From contig NC_018394.1 in the NCBI RefSeq assembly GCF_000208865.1, forward strand, positions 2,855,797 through 2,919,796: DNA of 64,000 nt. Direction: 5' to 3'. The translations under genes were made by a program, and so were the position numbers. Origin of the DNA: Neospora caninum Liverpool (lineage: Eukaryota > Apicomplexa > Conoidasida > Eucoccidiorida > Sarcocystidae). This document shows positions 50,001 through 62,000 of this stretch, one piece after another. The notes under the pieces are model-generated. The model saw nothing but the letters and a program-made list of their open reading frames with translations. It ran no database searches and had not been told where the DNA came from. Position 1 is the first letter of the stretch. The number at the start of each line of letters is the position of its first letter.

Positions 50001-53000
50001 GGTCCGGTGGGCGCCCTGTGGCATCTTGGACCTACCCGAGCCGTGGATTCGACGCAGAAAGCGTCGCGGGCTGCATCAAAGGCGAGGAGTTGCGCCGTGT
50101 GGTCCTTGGCTGCCTCGTCTGAATCGCCTTCGCGCGCAGACGCGTCCTGAGCGCCAGAGACCTTCCCCGTCTCCGCATTTTGCGGACTCGTGCGTCCGCC
50201 GTCTCCTTCGCGAGACCGAGGAGAGAGCGACGCATCAGACGGCGCCGAGGAATCCCGCCCTCCCCAGGGGCGCAAACCTTGCGCGAGGTACTCGGCTGCC
50301 GCCTGAGAAGCAAAAAAAAGTGCGTGCAGGAAAAAAGAGTGAGAGGCAGGAAAAAGGAACACAGACAACATGAGACGGGGGAAAGCTCCGGAGGGGGACG
50401 CGGCTGTTCAGGTGCCTGTCAGCAGAGAAAGAGGGTTCCCGCGCGGAAACGGAAACTCTTGGCTGGAGAGAGAGAGAAGCCCTACGCACGCCGACGACAC
50501 AAAGTCGCACACAGACGCGACGGAATATAGGGACGATCGTGAGTTGTGAGTGTGCACAATGAAGAAAGGTACACTTTTGTGGAAATAAAGGGAGAGGCCG
50601 AGAAATGTGGAAGTCGACCTGGCGCGAAAGGGCTCGTGCCTACTTACACAAGTACACGATTTTTTGGTGGTGTCTACTGAAACGCGGAAATTCATGTACG
50701 TTTACTTATCGCCTTATAAAAAGAGATATGTGCAGATAGATGTAAACAGACGTTTGTGCATGTCAGCAGATACTGATTCGCAGGGGGTGGGAAGCATGGA
50801 ATGGAGACGCCGGCTTGTCGAGGTTTTCCCTCGGGAAAGCCGATACGTTTCTACAGAGATTAGAGACGTCGGGATTCAAACGGAAAGGGAGACGTCTTCA
50901 AGCGCCTTACGCGAGATGAGAGACCCGCCGCGGCGTAGAACGCTCCCAGGTCGAGCGCGAAATGTCGGAAGTGCTGTTGAATCCACGGCAAGAGGTACGG
51001 GCTCCGCAGAGTGAGGAGGGACTCCGGAAAGGTTTCTGAAAAGAGAAAGATGAAACGAAAGAGCACGACGACTGAACCAGACACCCGAGCCTAGAAGTTG
51101 AGCTATCCTTTTCACAAACAGAGAAACAGCAAACGCGTGCCGCTCTCTCGGGTCTCTCTCACACCGGAACACCAGGGTAAACGACACATCGAGGCACATT
51201 TGTCAAGCGAGCGCGTTCTCTTCCTGGCATGTGGCGACATCACCAGCTGTCCCCGAAAACCAAGCAAGTGCGTAAAAACGGCAACGGAGTCCGGTCCCGC
51301 TCGCAATCGGCAGAGTCCGAGGTGAGGCACATGCAGACGGAAAAGTCTTTCTCTCTCAGAAAGAAGAGTCAGGGGCGCCGTACTTTGGCCCGCCTGGGCG
51401 ATCCAGGAGAAAACCGCCTGCTGCAGTCTCTCGTCGTCGCAGGTGAGTACCGCGCCCACGAGCGAGGCTGCCTGCATGCGCCAAAACAGCGCCTCTGCAT
51501 CGTCGCCTGATAGCAAAAAACGCGAGAAAAAAGTTCCCAGAGGAAAGCGAATGAGCGGGTGGAGGAGGAAAAGAGAAGCCGCCGACGGCGCAGGACGCAC
51601 GCAGAAAAAATCCGAGACGGGGACGCATCGGAGAAAGAGAAACGAGTTCTCATTCACACTCACGCCCAGCACACAGACGCGCATGCGTTCTCTGTTGCGA
51701 AGATGCGCATGCGTTCTCTGTTCTGAAGACGCCCATGCGTTCTCTGTTGTGAAGACACCCGTCCATATAGCCTCACCTTGGAGAGAGGCGACCCGGGAAT
51801 CTCCCGACTGGGCACCCGTGCGCTGGCGTTCTCTGGCTTCTAAATGGAGCGCGAGGAACCGCTGCAATAAGCCGGTGACGTGGGCGTGGCAGGCTTCTTC
51901 CCTGGACACAAAAGACGAAACTGCAGACATGAATGGAGAACTAACCGCGGCCGAGAACCACCGCGACTCGCTACGTGGAGAACACAACTCTAGCTCCACG
52001 AAGCGATCGCAGGTGAAGCCCAGTGGTGTTTGTTTTGGTTTCCTTCAAGGCATATGCGCCTGCGTCGACGCTTCGCCCTTTTAAATTGGGAGCAACGCTT
52101 TTGCGTCCTTCGATGGGTGCCAGCACCGGACCTTCGATTCCGATCTCTTCTTTTCCATCGCGAACCCTCTTTCTGCAAATCATCCCGAGGGGTTTTGTTT
52201 CGTCTCTTTTCCCTTTGCTTTGTCTTTTCGTTCTCTCTTCTTACACTTCTTTGTCTTGGTCGGCGAGGGAAGGAAGTCTGCCTACGCTCTGGCTGCATCC
52301 GCCTGATGCGAGTCTGTGTCGCGTGCGCGTATCCTCCGCCTTTGCATGCACCACGCTCACCAAGAGCCTGAATCAGAAGACAAGAAAGGCTCTCTCCGAA
52401 TCCCGTCATTGCGTTGCTTCTTCCAGCCTCCACCGCGTCCTTTCCTCTGTTTCTCGTTAATTTTCCCTTCCCTTGCCCCGTGCTCTTCAGCCGCCGTTTT
52501 CCTTGTCCACCCAGCTGCCTCTGCGCCCCCACGAGCCTCCCTTCTCTGCCAGTCGAAGACACCGAAGCTGTCAGGAAACCGTGACGGAGTCGACGAGACC
52601 CGCCGAGAAGAGACGGGCGCGAATCGAACAGTCCGTCTCTCTCTGTCGCGGCTGTCTCCTTTCTTCTCTGGTGAGCTTTTTCGTCTCGCCTTCGATGCTC
52701 TCCTCTTTTCCTCAGGGCCTTACCCGTACATCTGGACGGAAACGAGGAGTTCCGCGAGTCTTCCGATCGGGAAGAAAAAGAGAAGCGGCGCGAGCTGAGA
52801 GTCGACGAACTGTTCAATTTGGGAGTGGAGTGTATGGACAGCTGGGCTCGGCGCCGGGAGAGACGGCAGCGAAGAAACGAGAGAGCCTGGCTGCTCGGCC
52901 TGTTCGAGGAACCGCGACAGATGAAGTTTTTGCTGGAAGACTTCCTGTTGCATCGCTTCCCGGGCGTCCTCAATGAAACTCTTCAACTGCACGAGCGCGC

Positions 53001-56000
53001 TGTGCGCACGCAGTTCCTGTGGGCTGAACCAAGATGCGAGACAGGGAAAGAAAGGCGACATTCACAGAAAGACCGAGCCGGGGATATGCGCGGAAGCGCC
53101 ACGCCCGGGACAATAGACCAGCCGCGCGGCCGAGATGCGACGAAGCGGGGGAATGCGAAAAAACGGTAAAGCTTTTTCGGTAGGCCACCGGACTGATCTT
53201 GGTTCATTGGCGGTCTTGTCTCTGGAATTCGTCGACGCCTCAGCTTTGTGTGCTTCCTTGGTACGAGTGTCTGAAGCCTCCACGGGGAGCCGAAAGAAAA
53301 GAACCTACGTGAATAGGCCGCCGGTGCACAGTTGAGCGAGCGCCGGGCTCTGGACGGAGACGCAGCTGAAGACAAACTGCCGGAAGTCCTCTCGACTGCT
53401 TCTCTCCGAGCATCTGCAAGACCACACATACCGGCCACAGGCAGTTTCGCCTTTTCTTTCTCTTCTTTCTGATGGCCTTTTGAAGTTCTTCTCTGCTTCA
53501 AGGAGGCAGACTTGCGCCGGAGATGCGGCGCCAGCCTGCGCTGCGGAGTGTCCCCCGGTCCCCCTTTGCCGCCGCATGCAGCAATGATTGCCTCCGCCTC
53601 TGTGTCGCCGCGCTCTGCAAAAAACGCTCAATCTTTCCGCGACCCCACCGAAGCACAGTCTGCACGCGGTTGCCCTCGCCTCGTCCAGGCCCCGACGCGC
53701 CTCGCCCGCCGTGTCGTCTTCCTCCGTTTCGTTCGACGCGTCTCGCCGAATGCGCGCACGCCTCCGCAGGAGTCTCGGCTGGGGGTGCCTGCGGTCTCCC
53801 TGGGAAAAACGGTTGGGGACCCGAACCGATCGCTTACAAGAGAGAGAGATTTAGACAGAGGACTTTGTCAAACTGCAGCGCGTCCACCACGCGTCTTCTT
53901 CCGAGTTGGGCGCAGCTCGCCATCTCGCGCAGCAGCAGTCGATACGCCGCCAGAGCCTCGTTGCACAGGAGGAGCATGCGGGAGACGGAAAACTGAAAAC
54001 AAAAACACATGAGAGGGGAAACGCGCGCAGCCGGCGAGTGAGAAAAACCCTCGCTCGGCGTGGCATTCGCGCGCCATGCAGCCTTAAAAGAGAGCGACCG
54101 AGGGAAACGCGACAAACGCGCGACGGTTCCTCAATGCATGCGCGCGTCGCAGCGCAGAAGAAACAGCAAACAACGAACGCGCAGAGGCGCGGCTGAGGCC
54201 GGGGCGCCAAGACGGCAGAGAAGCTCAAAAACACTGTGAGGAGAAGCCGAAATGCAGAAGATTCGGTCGATCTCAAGTCCTCTTGTCCAGCAGAGAGGAG
54301 GGCCGAGACGGTCCCTCCGGGGCACGCATGCGGAGGCAGCGGTAGGTCAAGAACGGTTTGACAACAGAGGAAAGAAGAAACAGGACGAGAAGAACAAGGC
54401 GAAGCCGCCGCGGAACAAAAAGAACGCACGTAGAGAAGTGGAGCGACAGGAACAAGAAAGGGGAGGAAAAAAGAAATGCGGGACTCCGTACTTTGACTTA
54501 CCAGTTGTTGCAGCTCTTCTTGATCATGGGAAGGTAAGGTGCCCCAGACGATCGCAGCCCTGGACGCCGATGCAACGGCGTCTGCATATTTCTTTTCTTC
54601 TCTGCCTTCCGAGGCCCAGACGCCGCCTTCGGTGGGTCGTGCGTCTCGCGCGTACCCCGCCAACGACGCAGAGAACGCAGGAAGGGGGTAGTGCGGAGGC
54701 AGAGACTGAGGCATCGCGGGAGGAAAGATGGGCGAAAAGGAGACAAACGGCGAGGTCGGCGAAGCCTGCGAAGCTGCAATCTGCTCTTGCCGCTGTTGGA
54801 CGTGCCGCTGGAAAATCGCCGTATATACCGCGTCAATTACCTGAGGACGAACACCAATCAGAAAAAAGGCATCCCGCCTTCTGATGGGGCGGTCACGGAG
54901 GAACCGAAACGCCGAAGCAGGGGAAAACGGGAAGGTGCGGTAAACGCCCCGTCTTGGATGTCACAGCGCGAGGCACAGCCCCCAAGGCCAAGCTCTCACA
55001 GAGGGACACTTTTTCCGCGCTACTAGCCCCCTCGCAAGACTCTATCCGTCGAGCGCAGAGTCGACGTGAGGACGTGAAAGACACAAGACGACGAAACCCG
55101 CCTCTTCCCAATTTTGCTTCCGTCACACGCACAGATTACTAAACTCTCCTCTTGGGTTTAAACGCCGGTTCCTTTCGTTCTGTATTTTTCACATGCGCAT
55201 CGACCCTGTGCAGAAGCGAGACACACACTTATCCATAGCATGCAGCTTTGTGCGTCCGGCCGTCATCTTCCAGATAGGGTGATCGACGGCCACGCGCATG
55301 CAACCAACCGAGCCGCCTTCCACACACGTTCACAACAACGCGCAGAGAAGGCCAAGCACCCGGGATTTCCTCGACGCACCATAAAAAGTAGGGCGAGCTT
55401 CCTTTGAACGACGGAGACGGCTGCGAGTGGAAATCTTCCTCGCATGCAGATGGGGACCGGAAGGCCCCCAGGGGCCAGCTGGCCCGCCTGCACACCCGCG
55501 AGGCCCGCGACGGCGTGCAAGGACGCCTCGGCTCCGGAAGTCCCTTCTCTCGTGCCATCGCCAAAGAGAAAGGCGAGTCGTGAGCGCCTTCGCAAACCGC
55601 CATCGGCAGCAGGAGTCGCCGCCGCCGCAGACGAGGGTGCGCGGACGATCCCGGCCGGACTGTGCCCAGCCTCGAAGAGAGGGGCGAACAGAAGAGGCCG
55701 AAGGAGACGCGAAACAAACAGAAGAAGGCCCTTCGCCGTCGGCGACAACGAGAAGGGGTCTACGGACGGCGAGGGAGCTGTGCGCAAAGCAAAGAAAGGG
55801 AGAGCACGAGACGGGGGGGTGGAGAAGAGACGTGAGTCACACAAGTTCGGTACGCGTATCAACCGCGAGTTTTCTCCTTTCCTTTCCCCTGATTTACAAA
55901 ACGGTGGTACAAAACACCGCCACGCTCTGCGATTCGTTCGTGCCTCCCATCTCTACGTTTTCCTCAACGTGGCATCCACTCTTTTCCTTCGCGTTCTCGC

Positions 56001-59000
56001 GCCTCTTTGATTTCCTGAAACACACGACCTTTTTTTTGTCTCGCCCCGCCGCCCGCCTCTCTCTCTCTTCGCGCCTTGTCCAGGTGCATTCTGGCCGATT
56101 CAAAGCGACTCTCTCCCTCCTGTTCTCGATCGTTCGATTCCTCTTTCTCAACGCTCAGTTTTGCTCTCCGGCGCGCCCTGTTCTTCGCCTTCTTGCCTGT
56201 TTCCACTCGAGCCTCACCTGCACTGGTGCTCAACTGGACTTGTTGCTGGTACGCCCGCTGCTCGATTTGAAGCTGGAGCTGTTTGATTTGCAACTCGAGT
56301 TGTTGCTCCTGGAGACTGCCGCCGGGTCGCGGTGTCTCTGCGTCTGAGCCGAGAAGCCAGCGGCTGGGGCCGGAGGAGTCTCCGAACCGGCTCCGGCCCA
56401 CTCCGCTGTCGCCTCGCTCGCGTCGTTTGTCGAGCCTGTCGCATGCATTCCGCTGCCGGAGTTGCTGGAGTTCGTTCTCCAACTCCTTCAACTTGGCGCA
56501 GTCCGCCTCGTGGTCTGCCGACCCCCACCCGGCGCTGCGGGAGGCCCCCGCGGGGCGAGGTGTCTCCTTCGCGCCGACCAGCGCACGCCAGGACAGTAGG
56601 AGCAGCGCAGGTATCTCTGCAGGAGAGAGCGACGGCGCGGCGACTCGCGGCGCGCGCCCTTCGCTTTCATCCTCGAAAACCGGCGAGAACGAGCTCGCAA
56701 AGACGCTGGGGGCACTCCGCAACACCCCCTTCTGAACCCCAGACCCGGAACCTGCAAACGCATGCGCACGCCCGCCAGAGACAGCCAAGTTGCCTGCGTC
56801 GCGTACCCGGCCTTCCTGGCTCGGGTCGCAGAAGCGCAGACCTGTCTCGGCGGTCGTGGCGAGGCCGCCGCGCCCGCCTGCCGTGTCTTCGCCGCGCGAC
56901 TGCGCCCCGCCCACGTATCCTCTGCGGAGCGGCGTGAGGAACTGCTCGACTGCATGCGGGCCGTCGAGCCGCACGCGTCGCCCCTCGTCACTCGAATCCT
57001 GGACGCCGTCGCCTCTTCTGAGGGAGTCGAGGACGAGGGGCGAAGCCGTGGGCGGCAGCGTGCTGAGAGTCTTGGTCGAGTGCAGAAAGAGATCGAGGAA
57101 CTCGCGGTCGCGTCGAGACGTGAATGGCAGGGAGACACTCGGCGCCGTCAGCCCGGGGGCCACGTGGAAGAGCAGGCCTGCATGCGTGGTCAAACCTGCC
57201 AGCGAGGCCTCGTGTGCCTCGCTCGCGTGGAGGAGCGCGCGGAGAGCATAGTGGAGATCCCGGGCGCAGCTGGACGAGGAAACGGCCGAAAGCGACGGCG
57301 CGAGAAACGCCGGAAAGTCGATCAACAACTGCCAGCAGACCGCCGCGAACTGCTCCGGTGTATAGACATCGCGGAGGTACGCCAGAAACAGCTCCTCGAG
57401 GAAGGGGCATCCGTGGCGGAACGCGTGGACGTCGTTGGCTCCGGCGGCGAATTTTCCCTCCTGAACGTTTCCCCCCGGGACGGAAGGGCCAGGCACACCG
57501 CCAACTCCGCCCGCACCGAAAAACGCGGGTTTCCCGCAGTCGAAAAGCCGCGCCCATCCGCGTGGCCCGCCGTCTGGTCCCGCCGTCTGGCCCCCTCCGT
57601 ACGGTGTATGTACACCCCACCTCGGATCTGGTGTCCATCCACCTGGCGCATACGTCGGCCGGTATCCCGCCTGGCTTCGCTCCGCCTCCTGGCGGTGCCG
57701 AGCGAGAAGCTGCGTCTGGATCCTCTGCATGCGCTGCTCGACGGGAAACGTGGCAGCCGTCGAGGGCCTCATCGTCCACGCTTCCCGCGAGGTTTCGCGC
57801 CCCGCGTCGCCCTCGCGGCCTCGGCTGTCAACGGCGGCAACGACCGCCGCAAAGATCGCCTGCTCGGTCGCGTTCACCTGCGCGGTTTTCTTCTTGAAGA
57901 AGGTCACGCAAGAGGAAGCGATGTCACGCGGTGAACCCCCCTCCGGCTGCAAGTCTTTCCTGGTCTGAGGCCCCGCGAGCGCGCTCGACGCGAGGCGCGG
58001 GGCGAAGAGCGCGCGAGCCTCAACTTCGCGGAGGAGCCGCGTCGCCACCTTCTTGTAGATCTCCTCGAGAGAGCAAAAGGTGAGGGCGAGGACGCACCGC
58101 GTCGTGAGAATCAACACCCGACGAGGCGGCAGCGCCTGGTCGCGCGCAAGCGCTGGGAGTGCGGACAGCGGCAAGGCAAGTTCTGGGCCGTCTTGACGCC
58201 GAAAGCTCGTGTACGCAGGATGCGAGTATGCCTGTCTCCCAAAGTGAACTGGGGACGCAAACGGCGGAGGGGCGACTGCAATCGTCTTCTCGACCGACGC
58301 AAAAAGCGGATTTGTGCCGGGAGCCGGTGCCTCGCTTGGATTTGCGCTCGCATGCGATCCAGAACGCGCAGCGAGCGGAGACGCGGACACGAAAGACCCG
58401 GACGCGGGGGAAAACCCGTTCGGCCCCGACCTGCTGTGCGAATAGGCGGCGCCTCCCCGTGAACCTCTCGCGCGCGGCGAAGACGGAGAGTAACACCCCC
58501 CAGGCGCAGATAGGACATCGCGATACGGCAAGTACCGCCAGTGAATGCGTTTCGCAATGTCGAAGGGCGACGGCAACGTGAACGCGGCCTTCTCAGACAG
58601 CGCGTGGGCCGCGCCTTCGCCGAGGCACGGGACTTCCCCGACCCAGAGCGACTCGCCGGAAGTGAAAGAGGCGGAAGAAAAGAGAGGAAACGTGCAGAGC
58701 GGGAAGGCAGCGAAAGCCTCCTTCAGGGGGTGGACACGGCGAGAAGCTGCAGAGTTGTAGAACGAGGAAGGCTGCTGCTTCTGGCCGCTGGACAGGTGAC
58801 ACCACGAGGAAGTCGAGGGCGCGGCCTCGCGTGCAGAGACTTCGAGCTCCGGAGCGATCGCCACGAGGCGCTCAAAGGCAGGCGGAGACACCTGGCCCTC
58901 GCTGGCTGCTCGATCCCGCCCGTCGCCCTCGCGCCTGCTGGCCTTCCCTTTCTCGCCGTCCTCGGCCGCAAACAGAAGCACGGCCGCTCCCTGCGCGTAG

Positions 59001-62000
59001 TAGCCGAGCTTCAGCTTCCGGTGACGCGCTCCACACAGGGCGCCAGGCGCCGCATCCTTCGGCCCCTGCGGAGCTCCGAAGGCGCTGTCTCCGCTTCGGC
59101 TTAGAGTCGGAGACGCACAACAGTAGCCGGCTGCTGCAGGCGCGGGGCGGTACCAGGCGACGCGCAGGAAAGGCGCCGACGAGGCCGACGAAGGGTACGA
59201 GGACGGAGCCTGCGCGTCACTCTCGGGTTCCCCCATCAGTCGCGACACCAGGCAAAAGTTTTCCAGTTGAAGATAGATTCTACCGCCTGCAGGCGCAAAG
59301 GAGACAGAAGCGCAGTTGAACCACATCACGCTGTTTTTCCGGTCCATCTCTCCAGAGATATCCTCTTTCCCTCCTTTTTCTGTTCCCCCTGTTTCCTCTC
59401 CTTTTTCTCCTCTCGTTCACTCTCCTCGCTGTTTTCTCTAGCTTTCTGCCTGGGCTAGATCGCTTGCGAGAGTCTGGGCTCCACCTCACGTCGTTCGCGC
59501 GCTTCTGCCGAAGTGCCCTCTTTCCTGTCGAAATCCGGACCCCGAGGCGTCGCTGCGATGCCTGAAACCGGAAACGGAGATCTCCTTTTTTTCCCATTTT
59601 CTCATCTGCCTCGCGCACGTGCTTCGTGGTCCTAGCTCGCCCCGTGTCTGCCTTGGTGCCTCGAAGCTTCTCCCCTGTGCGTCTCTCTCGGGCCTCACCT
59701 CGTTCATCCAGGAGGACGACAGCGATGGTTTGTGCCTCGTGGGGCGCTGTAGGGTGTGCGCTGACAACGCGCAGTTCCTGGTTAGAGCCGAAAAAGCCGA
59801 AAAGGCCCTTTCCCGAGGCTCCGCCCCACAACGGCGTCTGAGGCGACCGAAAGCTGAAGCGGGAAGAAGAGACACATTGGGGACAGTGCGGTTCCCCACA
59901 AAAGGGGACAGGGGGCGCGGCCCAGTTGCGGAAGTCGGCGCCGATTTGCCGCTCCATCTCGCGGCGTTTCAGCCTCACTGAAGAGAAAAAGCCGCACGAA
60001 GTTGAGGCCCGAGAAACCGTTAGGCGGCGAGGAAGCAACGAAAGAGAGAGACAGGCGCGGGGCGCCAGAGACTGGAAATGCAGAGGACGCACGAATCGTC
60101 AAGAGACCGCAGGTACGGAGGAGGAAGATGAGGCAGGCGAAGCGAAAGCAGAGAGAGGGAAAAGGGAAGAGAAGACACAGACAGAGACACACAGAGAGCC
60201 GCGAAGAAGAGAGGAACACGAGAACGAACTGGAGGGAGAGACGAGGCGCGCCTGTGGGCAAAAGGATGAAAGACGAAGCGACTCAGAGGAAGCGAAACGC
60301 CGCTTTCCTGCCACTTCCCATGCCGAAGATTAGTGTGTCATCGGGAGAAGACTTCACGCGCACGAACCGGCACCACGGCATGCACAGAGAGCCAGAAAAG
60401 CATGTGTGTGACCGTCTGTCGCGGGCCCGCAGCTCGACCCCAAGGCCTTTTTTTTCTACCGATCTCCGGAAAGCTACGTTTTCTGTGAGCACATCTTTTT
60501 GCGATATATCCGCCTACCGTTCGTTCTTGCTCTCCTCTCTCCTCGTTGTCCCTTTCTCGTCTTATCGCCCTACGCTACTCCCCTACCGGTCGCGTTCCTT
60601 CCTTCGATCGCCTTCCTCGTCCCTTGGTCTCGCTCTCTCTGCCTTCGTCCCTCTGTCTTCTCTCTTTCTTTTCTCTTTTTCCTTCTTCTCCCTCTCGTTC
60701 TTCCCTCTTTTTCCTTCTTCTCCCTCTCTTTCTTCTCTCTTTTTCCTTCTTCTCCCTCTCTTTCTTCCCTCTTTTTCCTTCTTCTCCCTCTCGTTCTTCC
60801 CTCTTCTTCCTTCTTCTCCCTCTCTTCCTTCTCTCTTTTTCCTTCTTCTCGCTTCCTCGTCCCTTACCGACAGACACCGGAGGGTGTGCCTCGACGAGCG
60901 TCCCGTCCGGAGAGAGCGCGGGGGGGTCGAGGAGGAGAAGCGTGACGTCCGAGGCGGCGTTCAGGGCCCACAAGGCTCCGCGTGCCTCGTCGGCCGTAAT
61001 GGAAAGGATCCTCTCTCCGCCCGTGATTTCCTCGAATCTGTCCAAGCCTCTCTGAACGGGAGGAGCAGCCGAGAATGCCCGTCTCTGTCGGTCTTCCCGG
61101 CCTCGGCCTCGGACGCGCCGCGAGGGGAGAAAGGCAAATGCCGAGGAAACGACCTCGGACGCGCCGCGCAAAATTCGAGAGATGAGAGACGCTCCGAGAC
61201 GCTCCAGGCGACACTGAAAGAGGCCGGCTTCGTCTCCGTCTTCTCCCGCCCCTTGGTCGTCTTCGTCTTCTTCGCTGGAAAAGGCATGCACGTCTTCTTC
61301 GGTCTCCGCCTCGCCCCGTCCCTGTCTCCCTCTCTCTCGTTCGCTCCCGCGGGCCTCCGCAAAAGTGTCTCTTCGCCTGATCTTCCGCACCCCGAGCCGA
61401 GCTGATTCCGCGCCGACCGCGAGGGAGACTCTCCCCTGCCTCGCCGCGCCGTTGCCGAGGGCCGATGTGCCCGCCGACAGCGGCAGGAGACGCAGCTCGT
61501 ACAGCCCGCCGTCTTTGTCTCCAAGGAAGATTCGCGACGAGCCGTGGTGCACGCCCACTGCGGTGATCTCCAGCGCGTCCGCAGAAGAGAAGAGAGTCGC
61601 GAACGGAGAGGCGGCTGTCGCGCTCAGCGGCAGACTCGCCACTTGGTACAGCTGAAGAGAAGAAGGGAAACTAGATGAGGAAGAAAGCCCGCGCCGGGTG
61701 TACGAGCGGCGGTCCGCTTCTGATAGGGACGGTTGAGAGCCCAGAGCAAGAATGGAGACAGAGGAGGAAGAGACGGCAACGAGCGCGTGGAAATGCGTCG
61801 TTTCGGTGGGGTCCGGGGAGGAGGAAAAGCAGTCGTCCTCGCCAAGGTCGTCGCGAGAATCTCCTTCGTCTTCTCGACGAGAGAGCTGGCCTCCAGAATC
61901 AGACAGATGTCGCCATCCTCGAGACGGCGAGAAGAAGAGGAAGGACGAGGCGAACGAGAGAGGCAAGAGAGACCGCGGAAGGAGGACGTGCTGCAGGCAG

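Noticed and set aside
56762..57934. 390-codon plus-strand open frame
   Set aside because: Arg-rich antisense shadow of the 3-kb nucleoporin exon, which has family motifs on the minus strand.
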